A stretch of DNA of 64,000 nucleotides from Halobacillus ihumii (GTDB lineage: Bacteria; Bacillota; Bacilli; Bacillales; Halobacillaceae): the NCBI RefSeq assembly GCF_902726645.1, contig NZ_CACVAO010000001.1, positions 3,668,636 through 3,732,635 on the forward strand. Reading direction: 5' to 3'. This document shows positions 34,192 through 41,266 of this stretch, piece by piece. Under the pieces are notes generated by a model. That model was given only the letters and a program-made list of their open reading frames with translations. It did no database searches and had not been told where the DNA came from. A program made the position numbers and the translations under genes. Each line of letters opens with the position of its first letter. The first letter of the stretch is position 1.

Positions 34192-35087
34192 TTAATGCTT
34201 GATTATTGGGTCGACTAATCCTCTTTCTAACGTATTATCTTTATTTCCATTTCCTGAAGACTTAGATATCATATTGTCATTTAAGAAAATCCCATATGAG
34301 CCACTTGGGAATTCTGTTGACTTTTCTATATGTTTGCATATTTCTTCAAATATTTTTTCGTCTGGCTGTGCTTGTTTTTCTTCCATAAATAATTGTATGG
34401 TAATAAATATCTTTTCTGGCTCTACAATATCTGGTTGATAAACCTCTTGAAGTTCTTCCTTCGTGATTTGAGGTTTATCCATATAAGCATTATATAAATG
34501 CTTCAATGAGTCGCCGGCAACGTCTGCATAATAATAAGGAGTCATCAGGCCGACAGCTCCAGTGTTTTCAATAGCTTCCTCGGTTTTACCGACAACAGGT
34601 TTATTCTGCACTACCTCTTCAAGATATTTGTCTAACTGATTAAACGCTTCTTCATTAACCATTCGATAAAGACTTGTTTGGATCGCTTGTTCTACTTGGC
34701 CTTCCTGGGACCATACCCCCTCTAATACCGGCTTTTCATCCTGCATAGGAACAATGGCATGGCGTAGGTGTGAAAATGAGGTTCACCTTTAGATTCTACA
34801 AATACAGTGGCTCCACCTTGCGCACCTACTACGTTATGAACCGTCACTTCAGTTTTGTATTCTTCCATAAAAAACGTCTTCACGGCTTTGTCTATTTTTT
34901 CACGGTGGGCTTCAGCTATTTTGTCTGTTTGCTCACCACCATTAAGGTCATATCCTTGCCCTGTGTAGTCCTGGACGCTTACGTATCTATTCTTTTGTTG
35001 GTTATTACCTGATTCGCTCACACCACAGCCTCCGATTAATAACGATATTACGGTAGTTATTGTCATAACCTTTCTCTTGTGTTTCAT
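34192..35087 (-). pseudogene. Second TilA-like lipoprotein, frameshifted by a 5-bp tandem duplication
   Basis: The N-terminal frame (35087-34722) and the C-terminal frame (34746-34192) together match the intact paralogue along its length: same lipobox LIGGC and VSVQDYTGQGYDLNGGE start. At 34754-34763 the 5-mer ATGGC is directly repeated; removing one copy restores HTYAIVPMQDE, equivalent to YTFAIVPIDLD in the other copy. The corrected protein would be about 297 residues. It lacks the asparagine-rich linker of copy one. Because the lesion is a tandem duplication it can revert by slippage. Promoter 35171-35199, ribosome-binding site GGAGG. Confidence 0.85.
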
Positions 35088-35170
35088 TCAATTAGTCCTC
35101 CTGCCTATGGATAGGTAGCTACACTTTTTTATGTATGTTCTAGTGAAGAAATTCCATGAATATCCACTTC

Positions 35171-35199
35171 AGTATAATAAAATGGGAGGCTCATGTGAA
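35171..35199 (-). promoter_or_regulatory. Promoter of frameshifted TilA-like gene
   Basis: Minus strand: TTCACA (35194-35199), 17 bases, TATACT (35171-35176), in a block (about 35150-35205) nearly identical to the one at 34011-34066. Confidence 0.7.
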
Positions 35200-35274
35200 C
35201 ACAAGAATTAGTCATGAGTCGCTCCTAAAGGTTTCCTTGAAGGACTTCTAACCTTTGTATCTAATGTTAATTTC

Positions 35275-35372
35275 GGATATTTGAGAATCCTGGCTGGTTA
35301 TTTAAGAATGACCAAGCGTTATTTCAGAATCAATCCTGGTTATTTCAGAAACATCTAGCTTTATTGAAGAAT
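35275..35372. repeat. Five-unit array, exact 21-nt period, left of DUF488
   Basis: Units with core GGTTATTTNAGAAT start at 35275, 35296, 35317, 35338 and 35359, exactly 21 bases apart; the 7-base remainder of each unit varies. A second array of the same motif and orientation lies on the other side of the DUF488 gene. Remaining sequence of 35088-35514 has no gene. Confidence 0.9.
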
Positions 35373-35514
35373 CTTTTTGAAAGCACGCTAAGTTCTAGCT
35401 TTCCAATGAAAATGTAGTAGGGAAGTCTAATAGATGAAGGGACTTTTGCAAAGATAGCTGCGAGGGTATAGTTTTTTAGATCCACACTATTTTATCCGAG
35501 AGGGGGTTACGCTT

Positions 35515-36072
35515 ATGAAAATATATACGATTGGGCATTCAGATTATGGCCAGGAGCATTTTCTGAAGATACTGCACACTGCTGATATCAATTTTGTGGC
35601 GGATATCCGAGCTTTTCCGGCAAGCCGCAAGTACCCTCAGTTCAAGAAGGAAAACTTGGAGCGATGGCTTAGGGAAGCGGGCGTCGAATACTGCCATTTT
35701 CCGTCGCTCGGCGGCAGGCGGAAGCAGTCGGGTCAGATAGGAGAGGGGCTCAATGCTGGGTGGGACAATCGCTCGTTTCATAATTATGCGGATTATACGT
35801 TGACTGAGGAGTTTAAGAAGGGAGTGGAGGAACTTAAGGCCCAAGCGGAAGATGCCAACCTGGTCTACATGTGTTCAGAGCGTCATCCGGCGAGGTGTCA
35901 TCGTTTGATCGTCAGTAACTCGTTGCAGGCGAACGGTTGGGATGTTTTCCACATCGTTGATGATTCAAAAGGGAGTCCTGATCTCATCAGGCATGAATTG
36001 GGTAAATGGGGAGCCATGCCGATTATCGAAGAGGATGGCACGGTCGTGTATCCGGAACTGTATGAGGAGTGA
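35515..36072 (+). CDS. DUF488 family protein
   Basis: A 185-residue cytosolic protein. MKIYTIGHSDYGQEHFLKIL, VADIRAFPASRKYPQFKKENL, CHFPSLGGRR and YMCSERHPARCHRL are the DUF488 hallmark segments, the last with two Cys and two His that may bind metal. The function of the family is unknown. GAGAGGGGG lies before the ATG. It is flanked on both sides by arrays of a 21-nt repeat, which no other gene here has. GC content appears higher than the flanks. Confidence 0.9.
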   Translation: MKIYTIGHSDYGQEHFLKILHTADINFVADIRAFPASRKYPQFKKENLERWLREAGVEYCHFPSLGGRRKQSGQIGEGLNAGWDNRSFHNYADYTLTEEFKKGVEELKAQAEDANLVYMCSERHPARCHRLIVSNSLQANGWDVFHIVDDSKGSPDLIRHELGKWGAMPIIEEDGTVVYPELYEE

Positions 36073-36124
36073 GACGTTGTTTAATCACTACTTGATCAGA
36101 AAAAAATCCCTGGTATTTGAAGCA

Positions 36125-36219
36125 GGTTATTTAGAAGTCATACGTTATTTCAGAATGACCGGGCGTTAATTAAGAATCACCCCCAGTTACTTTAGAATCA
36201 GCTACCTTTATTTAAGAAT
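36125..36219. repeat. Array with 21-nt period, right of DUF488
   Basis: Units with core NGTTATTTNAGAAT start at 36143, 36164, 36185 and 36206, exactly 21 bases apart; a further degenerate unit starts at 36125 (18 bases earlier, one core base missing). Same orientation and consensus as the array at 35275-35372. Confidence 0.88.
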
Positions 36220-36250
36220 CTCCTAAGGAAACATCTCCATTTCAGGGGGA

Positions 36251-36280
36251 TTGACTTCCTTGCCCAAAGCGTAATATGAT
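36251..36280 (+). promoter_or_regulatory. Promoter of ABC-F leader
   Basis: TTGACT (36251-36256), 18 bases, TATGAT (36275-36280). Transcription would begin near 36287 and give a leader of about 280 bases before the ABC-F start. Confidence 0.6.
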
Positions 36281-36334
36281 ACATCTATAACAACTCAGCA
36301 AAGAGGGTGAACTGTAGGCTCATGAAGAACTAAT

Positions 36335-36519
36335 CCTATTTTTCTCAGAACAAATGAATGATTCGTGACAAAAAAACTTCCATGGGAAGGCTTCTTTTGC
36401 ATGACATTCATCATCGTTCAGAAATAGGATTGGTATTGATATGTATCCTACACCCCTATGTGTGTATAGGTGTGCCTCCTATTCTGAACGTCTGTCCGTG
36501 AATAGGAGGCTATTTTTTG
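36335..36519 (+). promoter_or_regulatory. Leader-peptide transcription attenuator of ABC-F gene
   Basis: Terminator: GCCTCCTATTC (36474-36484) pairs perfectly with GAATAGGAGGC (36500-36510), followed by TATTTTTTG. Antiterminator: GTTCAGAAATAGG (36416-36428) can pair with CCTATTCTGAAC (36478-36489), destroying the terminator. A third strand, CCTATTTTTCTCAGAAC (36335-36351), can pair with 36416-36428 instead. A short ORF (36401-36427) ends exactly over the antiterminator strand. A further small hairpin (CACCCCTAT/ATAGGTG) lies at 36451-36473. Confidence 0.8.
36401..36427 (+). CDS. Leader peptide MTFIIVQK of ABC-F attenuator
   Basis: Eight codons and TAG. GGGAAGG lies 10 bases upstream, partly inside a CTTCC/GGAAG hairpin. 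Its codons 6-8 and stop are the antiterminator strand, so ribosome position on this ORF decides the RNA fold. Such leader peptides control antibiotic-resistance ABC-F and erm genes. Confidence 0.6.
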   Translation: MTFIIVQK

Positions 36520-36567
36520 TTCGAAAAAGTATAGTCTCCATCTTAATTAGAAATGGAGATGAGTGAA

Positions 36568-38157
36568 ATGGTATTGATTCATTTACAGGGTATTCGTGTT
36601 GAGGTGAAGGATCGCACGTTATTTCACATCAAAGATTTAAGTATTCATCAGGGTGATCGGATTGGTCTGGTGGGACGCAATGGTTCGGGAAAAACATCAC
36701 TGCTAAGGGTAATGGCTAAGGAAAAAGCACCGGCTGCTGGCACGGTTACACAAAATGCCTCTGTATCCCTGCTTCCTCAGTTGAAACCGCAAGTAAGTCA
36801 GAAAAGCGGTGGTGAAATATCGCAGGCTGTTATACATGAGACTTTTTCACAGGAAGCTGACGTATTATTGGCTGATGAGCCGACAACTCATCTTGATATG
36901 GAAAACGTGGAAAAATTGGAGCAGCAATTAAAGCGGCGTCAGGAAGCGATGGTGATCGTCTCCCATGATCGAGCTTTTCTGGATGCTCTTTGCAATCAAA
37001 TATGGGAATTAGAAGACGAGCAAATCCGCATATATTCAGGCAATTATACGGAATATGAACAACAAAAAGAAGCGGCACGTAAACATCATGAAAAAGAATA
37101 CGAGAAATACATCCATAAGAAAAAGCAGCTGGAAGAGGCCATGGAGCAAAAAGATCAAAAAGCACAGCGAGCGGTGAAAAAACCGAAGAATCTTTCCGGT
37201 TCTGAGGCTAAAGCAGCGAAATTGGCTAAACCCTATTTTGCTAAAAAACAGAAGAAGTTAAATCAGGGAGTGAAATCCATCCAAACACGTCTTGAACAGC
37301 TGGATAAGGTAGAGAAAATCAAAGAGCTTCCACCGATAAAAATGGCCGTAACTCATGAAGAGTCGTTGAATAAACGTGTCATAATCCGCGGGGAGAAGGT
37401 AAGCGGCGCCGCAGGAGATCGGTTGTTATGGAAAGCGTTTGATTTCTCAGTTGCTGGAGGCGACAAAGTTGCTCTCATCGGACCAAATGGGAGCGGTAAG
37501 ACGACCTTCCTTCGTATGATCCTTGAAGATAAGCAAGGCATTCACATTTCTCCATCTGTTTCGTTTGGCTATTTCAGTCAAATGCTTGAAGTGCTGGAAG
37601 TCAATGATTCGATTTTAGACAATGTTAGCAGTACGTCTTCCCAGGATCCCACTTTAATCCGAACCGTCCTGGCCCGGCTTGGGTTTTTTCGGAACGATGT
37701 GTTTAAACCGGTTCATGTCCTTAGCGGAGGAGAGCGAGTGAAGGTGGCTTTTGCCAAGTTATTTGTCAGTGATGCCAACGTACTGATTTTAGATGAACCG
37801 ACGAACTACTTGGACATCGAAGCCGTAGAAGAGCTGGGATCACTGCTTCATGATTATTCAGGCACCGTCATGCTCGTATCCCATGACAGACGTTTGCTAG
37901 AACATGTAGCAACAAAGATTTTCGCTATTCATAACCAGCAGATTCACTCCTTTGAAGGATCATATCGCGACTACACACAAGCAGAACCGCAGAAAGATCA
38001 TGATCCATTGGAGGATCAACTGCTTATGGTCGATACAAAGGTTTCTGACGTGTTAAGTCGATTAAGTTTAGAGCCGTCGGATAAGTTAGAGGAAGAATTT
38101 CAACAGTTGTTACAGGAGAAAAATAAGCTCAAGCAGCAATTAGAAAAAAGGCAGTAG
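36568..38157 (+). CDS. ABC-F family ribosomal protection protein (VmlR/Msr/Vga-like)
   Basis: A 529-residue cytosolic protein with two ATPase domains and no TM segments. Walker A GRNGSGKTS and GPNGSGKTT, Walker B LLADEPTTHLDM and LILDEPTNYLDI, signature LSGGERVKVAF in the second half; the first signature is degenerate (QKSGGEIS). A charged linker of about 80 residues lies between. Start at 36568 is supported by GGAG 9 bases upstream; ATG 36553 overlaps that box. The short length and attenuator leader point to antibiotic-resistance ABC-F proteins, which displace lincosamide, streptogramin or pleuromutilin-type drugs from the ribosome. The drug spectrum cannot be deduced. Confidence 0.9.
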   Translation: MVLIHLQGIRVEVKDRTLFHIKDLSIHQGDRIGLVGRNGSGKTSLLRVMAKEKAPAAGTVTQNASVSLLPQLKPQVSQKSGGEISQAVIHETFSQEADVLLADEPTTHLDMENVEKLEQQLKRRQEAMVIVSHDRAFLDALCNQIWELEDEQIRIYSGNYTEYEQQKEAARKHHEKEYEKYIHKKKQLEEAMEQKDQKAQRAVKKPKNLSGSEAKAAKLAKPYFAKKQKKLNQGVKSIQTRLEQLDKVEKIKELPPIKMAVTHEESLNKRVIIRGEKVSGAAGDRLLWKAFDFSVAGGDKVALIGPNGSGKTTFLRMILEDKQGIHISPSVSFGYFSQMLEVLEVNDSILDNVSSTSSQDPTLIRTVLARLGFFRNDVFKPVHVLSGGERVKVAFAKLFVSDANVLILDEPTNYLDIEAVEELGSLLHDYSGTVMLVSHDRRLLEHVATKIFAIHNQQIHSFEGSYRDYTQAEPQKDHDPLEDQLLMVDTKVSDVLSRLSLEPSDKLEEEFQQLLQEKNKLKQQLEKRQ

Positions 38158-38197
38158 TAAACCTGCCAATCCTTATCATCTAAGGATCACAAAGATG

Positions 38198-38225
38198 TGT
38201 ACAAGCCCAATTTTCGTGGTATAAT
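38198..38225 (+). promoter_or_regulatory. Promoter of putative antitoxin RNA
   Basis: TGTACA (38198-38203), 16 bases, extended -10 TGGTATAAT (38217-38225). Start expected near 38232. Confidence 0.65.
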
Positions 38226-38249
38226 GGACATAGAAGGCATAAGATTGAA

Positions 38250-38289
38250 TAAACTAATAAGGCCGTCGGTGTTGTCGCACCGGACGGCC
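38250..38289 (-). terminator. Terminator of toxin mRNA
   Basis: Stem GGCCGTCGGTG/CACCGGACGGCC (one bulge, 6-base loop); on the minus strand it is followed by TTATTAGTTTATT. In the plus-strand RNA the same stem forms the 5' hairpin of the antisense RNA. Confidence 0.65.
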
Positions 38290-38333
38290 CACAATAGACC
38301 GAACCCCATCAAGAGGGCAAGGCTCTAATGAGT

Positions 38334-38377
38334 AATAACCCCCGTGGCCAGGCTAAAGCACAAGGGGGTTATTTTTT
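38334..38377 (+). terminator. Terminator of antisense RNA
   Basis: Perfect 10-bp stem AATAACCCCC/GGGGGTTATT with T-run; it overlaps the last two codons and stop of the toxin ORF on the other strand. Confidence 0.85.
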
Positions 38378-38452
38378 ATTGCGAAAACTGAGAATCAAGA
38401 TCATCAGTGTTGTAAAGTTCACTGAAAACATCAATGTCTCAAACACGCTCAT
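38369..38452 (-). CDS. Holin-like type I toxin peptide (27 residues)
   Basis: A short ORF on the minus strand, MSVFETLMFSVNFTTLMILI then LSFRNKK, with a near-perfect ribosome-binding site AGGGAGGTGA before the ATG. The pattern M-x2-FE-x2-M, a single TM helix and a basic tail is that of the putative holin-like/TxpA-type toxins of Firmicutes (Hol_Tox family). The mRNA has an extended -10 promoter (38519-38527), a 5' leader of about 60 bases and a terminator at 38250. A convergent RNA overlaps its 3' end. In relatives such peptides depolarise the membrane and are silenced by the antisense RNA. Confidence 0.78.
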   Translation of the reverse strand: MSVFETLMFSVNFTTLMILILSFRNKK

Positions 38453-38518
38453 GGCTTCACCTCCCTTCATGGGAAGTGAGCCTGACCCCCTTGGAAGCCG
38501 ATCTACTGTGTACTCTTA

Positions 38519-38527
38519 ATTATAACA
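38519..38527 (-). promoter_or_regulatory. Extended -10 promoter of toxin gene
   Basis: Minus strand TGTTATAAT (TGnTATAAT). No good -35, as allowed for extended -10 promoters. It lies 67-75 bases before the toxin ATG. Confidence 0.5.
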
Positions 38528-38647
38528 TGAAATTCTGAAAATTCCTTTCCATTTCTGTACGGCAGCAATGTGAAAACAGAATAGTGGGAATTCTCACCTC
38601 GCGAATGATACTATGAGTGGAAAAGAGTTAGAGGAGGCATTCTTATT

Positions 38648-39583
38648 ATGAATGTGTTAGTACAAGGAGCTGGAGCTTTAGGGGGTTATTTTGGCGGAAG
38701 AATGTTGGAGGCGGGATTGGATGTTTCATTCTTTCTGAGAGAAAAACGTGCTGCACAATTACGAAAAGAAGGATTAAAAATAAACAGCCCTGAAGGGAAT
38801 TTCGAAACAGCAGATGTAACGATTTATACATCTGTGGAAGAAGTCAAAAACATAGACCTGGTGATCCTCGCTGTAAAAGGGTATCATCTTGATCAAGTTA
38901 TCCCGCAAGTAACAGCGATTGTACGTCAGACTGGTGCCTTCGTGCTGCCATTGTTGAATGGTGTGGAACAGTTAGACAGACTTCAGGAAGCGGTTGGCAG
39001 CGAGAAGGTATTAGGTGGATTTGCTTCGATTATGGCCACGTTAAATGAACAGGGCCATGTCGTTCATACAAGCGGAAATAGTGCGGTCAAATTTGGGGCT
39101 CTCCATGACGGTCAAGTAGAGATATGTGAGCAATTAGAAGAAGTTAACCGCCTCGTCAATACGAATTTGTTAAGAGAAGAAGATATTAAGAAGCATATGT
39201 GGAAGAAGTACATATTTATTACGTCGTTTTCCGGAATTACGTCTGCGATGCAATTGCCGGCAGGTTTTGTGGTTGACAATGACGCATCATTCACTACGGC
39301 TAGAAGGGTAGTTTATGAGATGAAATTGCTGGCTGAAATGGAAGGCGTTGCTATTACGGATCAAGAAGTGGAGCACATGGCTGACAAGTTAAAGCGTTTC
39401 CCGAAAGAAGCGACATCTTCCATGCACCAGGATATGAGAAAAGGGCTTCCTTTAGAAGTTGAACATTTACATGGAGGCGCGTTCCGTTTAGCTGAGAAGC
39501 ATGGGGTGACGATCCCTGTTATCGAAACGCTATATGGCATATTAAAACCGTATGAAAATGGAAAAATCGATGGACAGGTATAA
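38648..39583 (+). CDS. Ketopantoate reductase family protein (PanE/ApbA-like)
   Basis: A 311-residue protein. N-terminal Rossmann motif VQGAGALGGYFGGRM, the VILAVKGYHLDQV strand and the LLNGVEQLDRL Asn-bearing loop typical of ketopantoate reductases. A central Lys in DIKKHMWKKYIF matches the catalytic Lys. It reduces 2-ketopantoate to pantoate with NADPH in CoA synthesis, or a related 2-keto acid. It stands alone, followed by a terminator, so it may be a paralogue rather than the housekeeping PanE. AGAGGAGG precedes the ATG. Confidence 0.88.
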   Translation: MNVLVQGAGALGGYFGGRMLEAGLDVSFFLREKRAAQLRKEGLKINSPEGNFETADVTIYTSVEEVKNIDLVILAVKGYHLDQVIPQVTAIVRQTGAFVLPLLNGVEQLDRLQEAVGSEKVLGGFASIMATLNEQGHVVHTSGNSAVKFGALHDGQVEICEQLEEVNRLVNTNLLREEDIKKHMWKKYIFITSFSGITSAMQLPAGFVVDNDASFTTARRVVYEMKLLAEMEGVAITDQEVEHMADKLKRFPKEATSSMHQDMRKGLPLEVEHLHGGAFRLAEKHGVTIPVIETLYGILKPYENGKIDGQV

Positions 39584-39599
39584 TGTCATTATTCTAATA

Positions 39600-39636
39600 A
39601 AGCATGCATTCTGAAGTAAGGGTGTATGCTTTTTTC
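39600..39636 (+). terminator. Terminator of PanE-like gene
   Basis: Stem AAGCATGCA/TGTATGCTT, then TTTTTC. Confidence 0.8.
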
Positions 39637-39764
39637 GTGAATTCCTAATTCGTTTCCGGATTACAAGTGCGGCTCCCGGTTTATCATGAAAGAGATCACC
39701 TACATAGAACACTTCTTTTTGGAAAAGGTAATAGTAATAGCTTTACCAATTGGAGGTTACTATC

Positions 39765-40781
39765 GTGGGAGAAGGAAAAAACATACAGCTGACTTCAGCA
39801 GAGATTACCCAGCTTTGGACAGCTTACATGAATGATACTGCATTAATGTGCAATTTTGAATATTTTTTGGCAAAAGTGGAGGATAAGGAAGTTCAATCAC
39901 TTCTCCATCAGGCATTAGATATTGTCCGAAGCAATGTGAAAACACTAACGGGCATTTTTAACCAAGAAGATTATCCGCTACCATATGGATTCAATTTGGA
40001 GGAGGATGTCGATGTATCGGCTCCCCGATTGTTTTCTGACACATACTTGCTGAATTACCTTCATGAGGGAGGTCAGGTTGTCTTACAAGCCTATAGCATC
40101 ATGTTATCTACATCCGTCAGGTCAGATATTTTCAGTTATTTTAAAGAACGTGTGGGGGTCATAACTGAATTCCTTGGGCAAGTAAAGGTACTTTTACTAA
40201 CCAAGGGACTTTATATCCGATCCCCGTACCTCCCAACGCCTGAAACTTATGATTTTGTTGAAGACCAAAGTTTCCTCACTGGTTACTTTGGAGAGAGAAG
40301 ACCATTGGTAGGTACAGAAATGTTAAACCTTTACACTAATTTTCAAAGGAACGCGTTAGGCGTAGCTACGATGATTGGATTCAGCCAGGTTGCAAAATCA
40401 AAAGAGGTGAGAAAATTCCTCGTCAGGGGTAAAGAAATAGCTGCCAAACATTGTGAAGTATTTGGCTCAAAAATGCGCGAAGATGATATCCCTATGCCTA
40501 TGACATGGGAGACAGAGGTTACAGACTCCATTACTTACACGTTTTCTGATAAGTTAATGATGTTTTATTCCACGGCTTTAATTGGCTTGAGTGTAGGTTA
40601 TTATGGTACTGCAATGGCCATGAGCCCGAGAAGGGATTTAGGGGTCATGTACACCAGGTTAATAGCCGAAATCCTAAAATATGCGGAGGACGGAGCTAAG
40701 ATCATGATAAAAAATGGCTGGATGGAGGAACCGCCAAGAGCCTTAGACCGTGATGAATTAGCTAATAAAAAAAACAACTAG
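39765..40781 (+). CDS. DUF3231 family protein
   Basis: A 338-residue helical protein made of two similar halves (ITQLWTAYMNDTALMCNFEYFL and LLGTEMLNLYTNF-like segments), as in DUF3231, whose halves resemble ferritin-like bundles. GTG 39765 is chosen since GGAGGT lies 7 bases upstream; TTG 39750 overlaps this box. No signal peptide. Function unknown; relatives are found in many spore formers, often beside other DUF3231 copies, which is not so here. Confidence 0.85.
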   Translation: MGEGKNIQLTSAEITQLWTAYMNDTALMCNFEYFLAKVEDKEVQSLLHQALDIVRSNVKTLTGIFNQEDYPLPYGFNLEEDVDVSAPRLFSDTYLLNYLHEGGQVVLQAYSIMLSTSVRSDIFSYFKERVGVITEFLGQVKVLLLTKGLYIRSPYLPTPETYDFVEDQSFLTGYFGERRPLVGTEMLNLYTNFQRNALGVATMIGFSQVAKSKEVRKFLVRGKEIAAKHCEVFGSKMREDDIPMPMTWETEVTDSITYTFSDKLMMFYSTALIGLSVGYYGTAMAMSPRRDLGVMYTRLIAEILKYAEDGAKIMIKNGWMEEPPRALDRDELANKKNN

Positions 40782-40805
40782 TTTACAGACATTCTTTGAT
40801 AAGCT

Positions 40806-40840
40806 GACGTTCACCTTGAATGAGGTGAGCGTTATTTTTA
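40806..40840 (+). terminator. Terminator of DUF3231 gene
   Basis: Perfect-length stem GACGTTCACCT/AGGTGAGCGTT (G-T pairs), 6-base loop, ATTTTTAT. Confidence 0.85.
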
Positions 40841-40946
40841 TATAATTGGAATACTACTACCTGAGAACAATTAGTTAGGATACAGCTATCTGAATCACCT
40901 ATGTGGATATGCTATAATGAACAAAAACGGAAAAGGAAGATATCTA

Positions 40947-41266
40947 ATGGACGATCATCTAACTATTCGGGGGCAAGCTCTTAATGAGTTAAGGGAGTTA
41001 GTCGTTGATCATTTTTCTTCAGAACAGGTTCGCGTCTATTTATTCGGTTCATGGGCTCGGCAGGAGGAAAAGCAAAGTTCAGATATTGATATTGCTATCG
41101 ATTCTGTAATTCCTTTAGATGGATCAAAATGGAATCAGTTGATAGATGTAATAGAAAATTCTACGATTATAGGGTAGATGTTGTAGATTTACGACTTGCA
41201 AATTCAAAGCTTGTTCAAACAGTAAGAGAGGAGGGGATCTTATGGAAAGATTACGCCGCCGGTTAG
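40947..41266 (+). pseudogene. Frameshifted MNT-type nucleotidyltransferase (MntA antitoxin-like)
   Basis: Start at ATG 40947 has AAGGAAG 7 bases upstream; the earlier Met at 40917 overlaps an extended -10 box TGCTATAAT (40910-40918). The frame carries the minimal nucleotidyltransferase core RVYLFGSWARQEEKQSSDIDIAID (GSx10DxD), then stops at 41177. The next frame continues the family sequence, YDYRVDVVDLRLANSKLVQT, to 41266. One missing base near 41160 explains the break; the corrected protein has about 106 residues. It directly precedes and overlaps the HEPN partner gene. Confidence 0.8.

Larger units (their letters stand above)
38232..38377 (+). ncRNA. Putative antisense RNA antitoxin (type I system)
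   Basis: A transcript from the promoter at 38198-38225 to the strong terminator at 38334-38377 would be about 145 nt, contain no convincing ORF, and be complementary over about 120 nt to the 3' part of the convergent toxin mRNA. Convergent, 3'-overlapping layout is that of TxpA/RatA and BsrE/SR5-type systems. The ends are inferred. Confidence 0.65.

Noticed and set aside
35942..36169. ORF overlapping the end of DUF488 and reading into the right repeat array
   Set aside because: Out of frame with a clear gene, no start signal; it ends inside the array by chance.
35275..36219. Possible CRISPR arrays at the two 21-nt repeats
   Set aside because: Repeat cores are 14 bases, spacers only 7 bases, cores are degenerate, and no cas genes are in the window.
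38328..38519. 63-codon plus-strand ORF across the toxin locus
   Set aside because: It begins inside the antisense RNA terminator stem and is antisense to the well-supported toxin gene.
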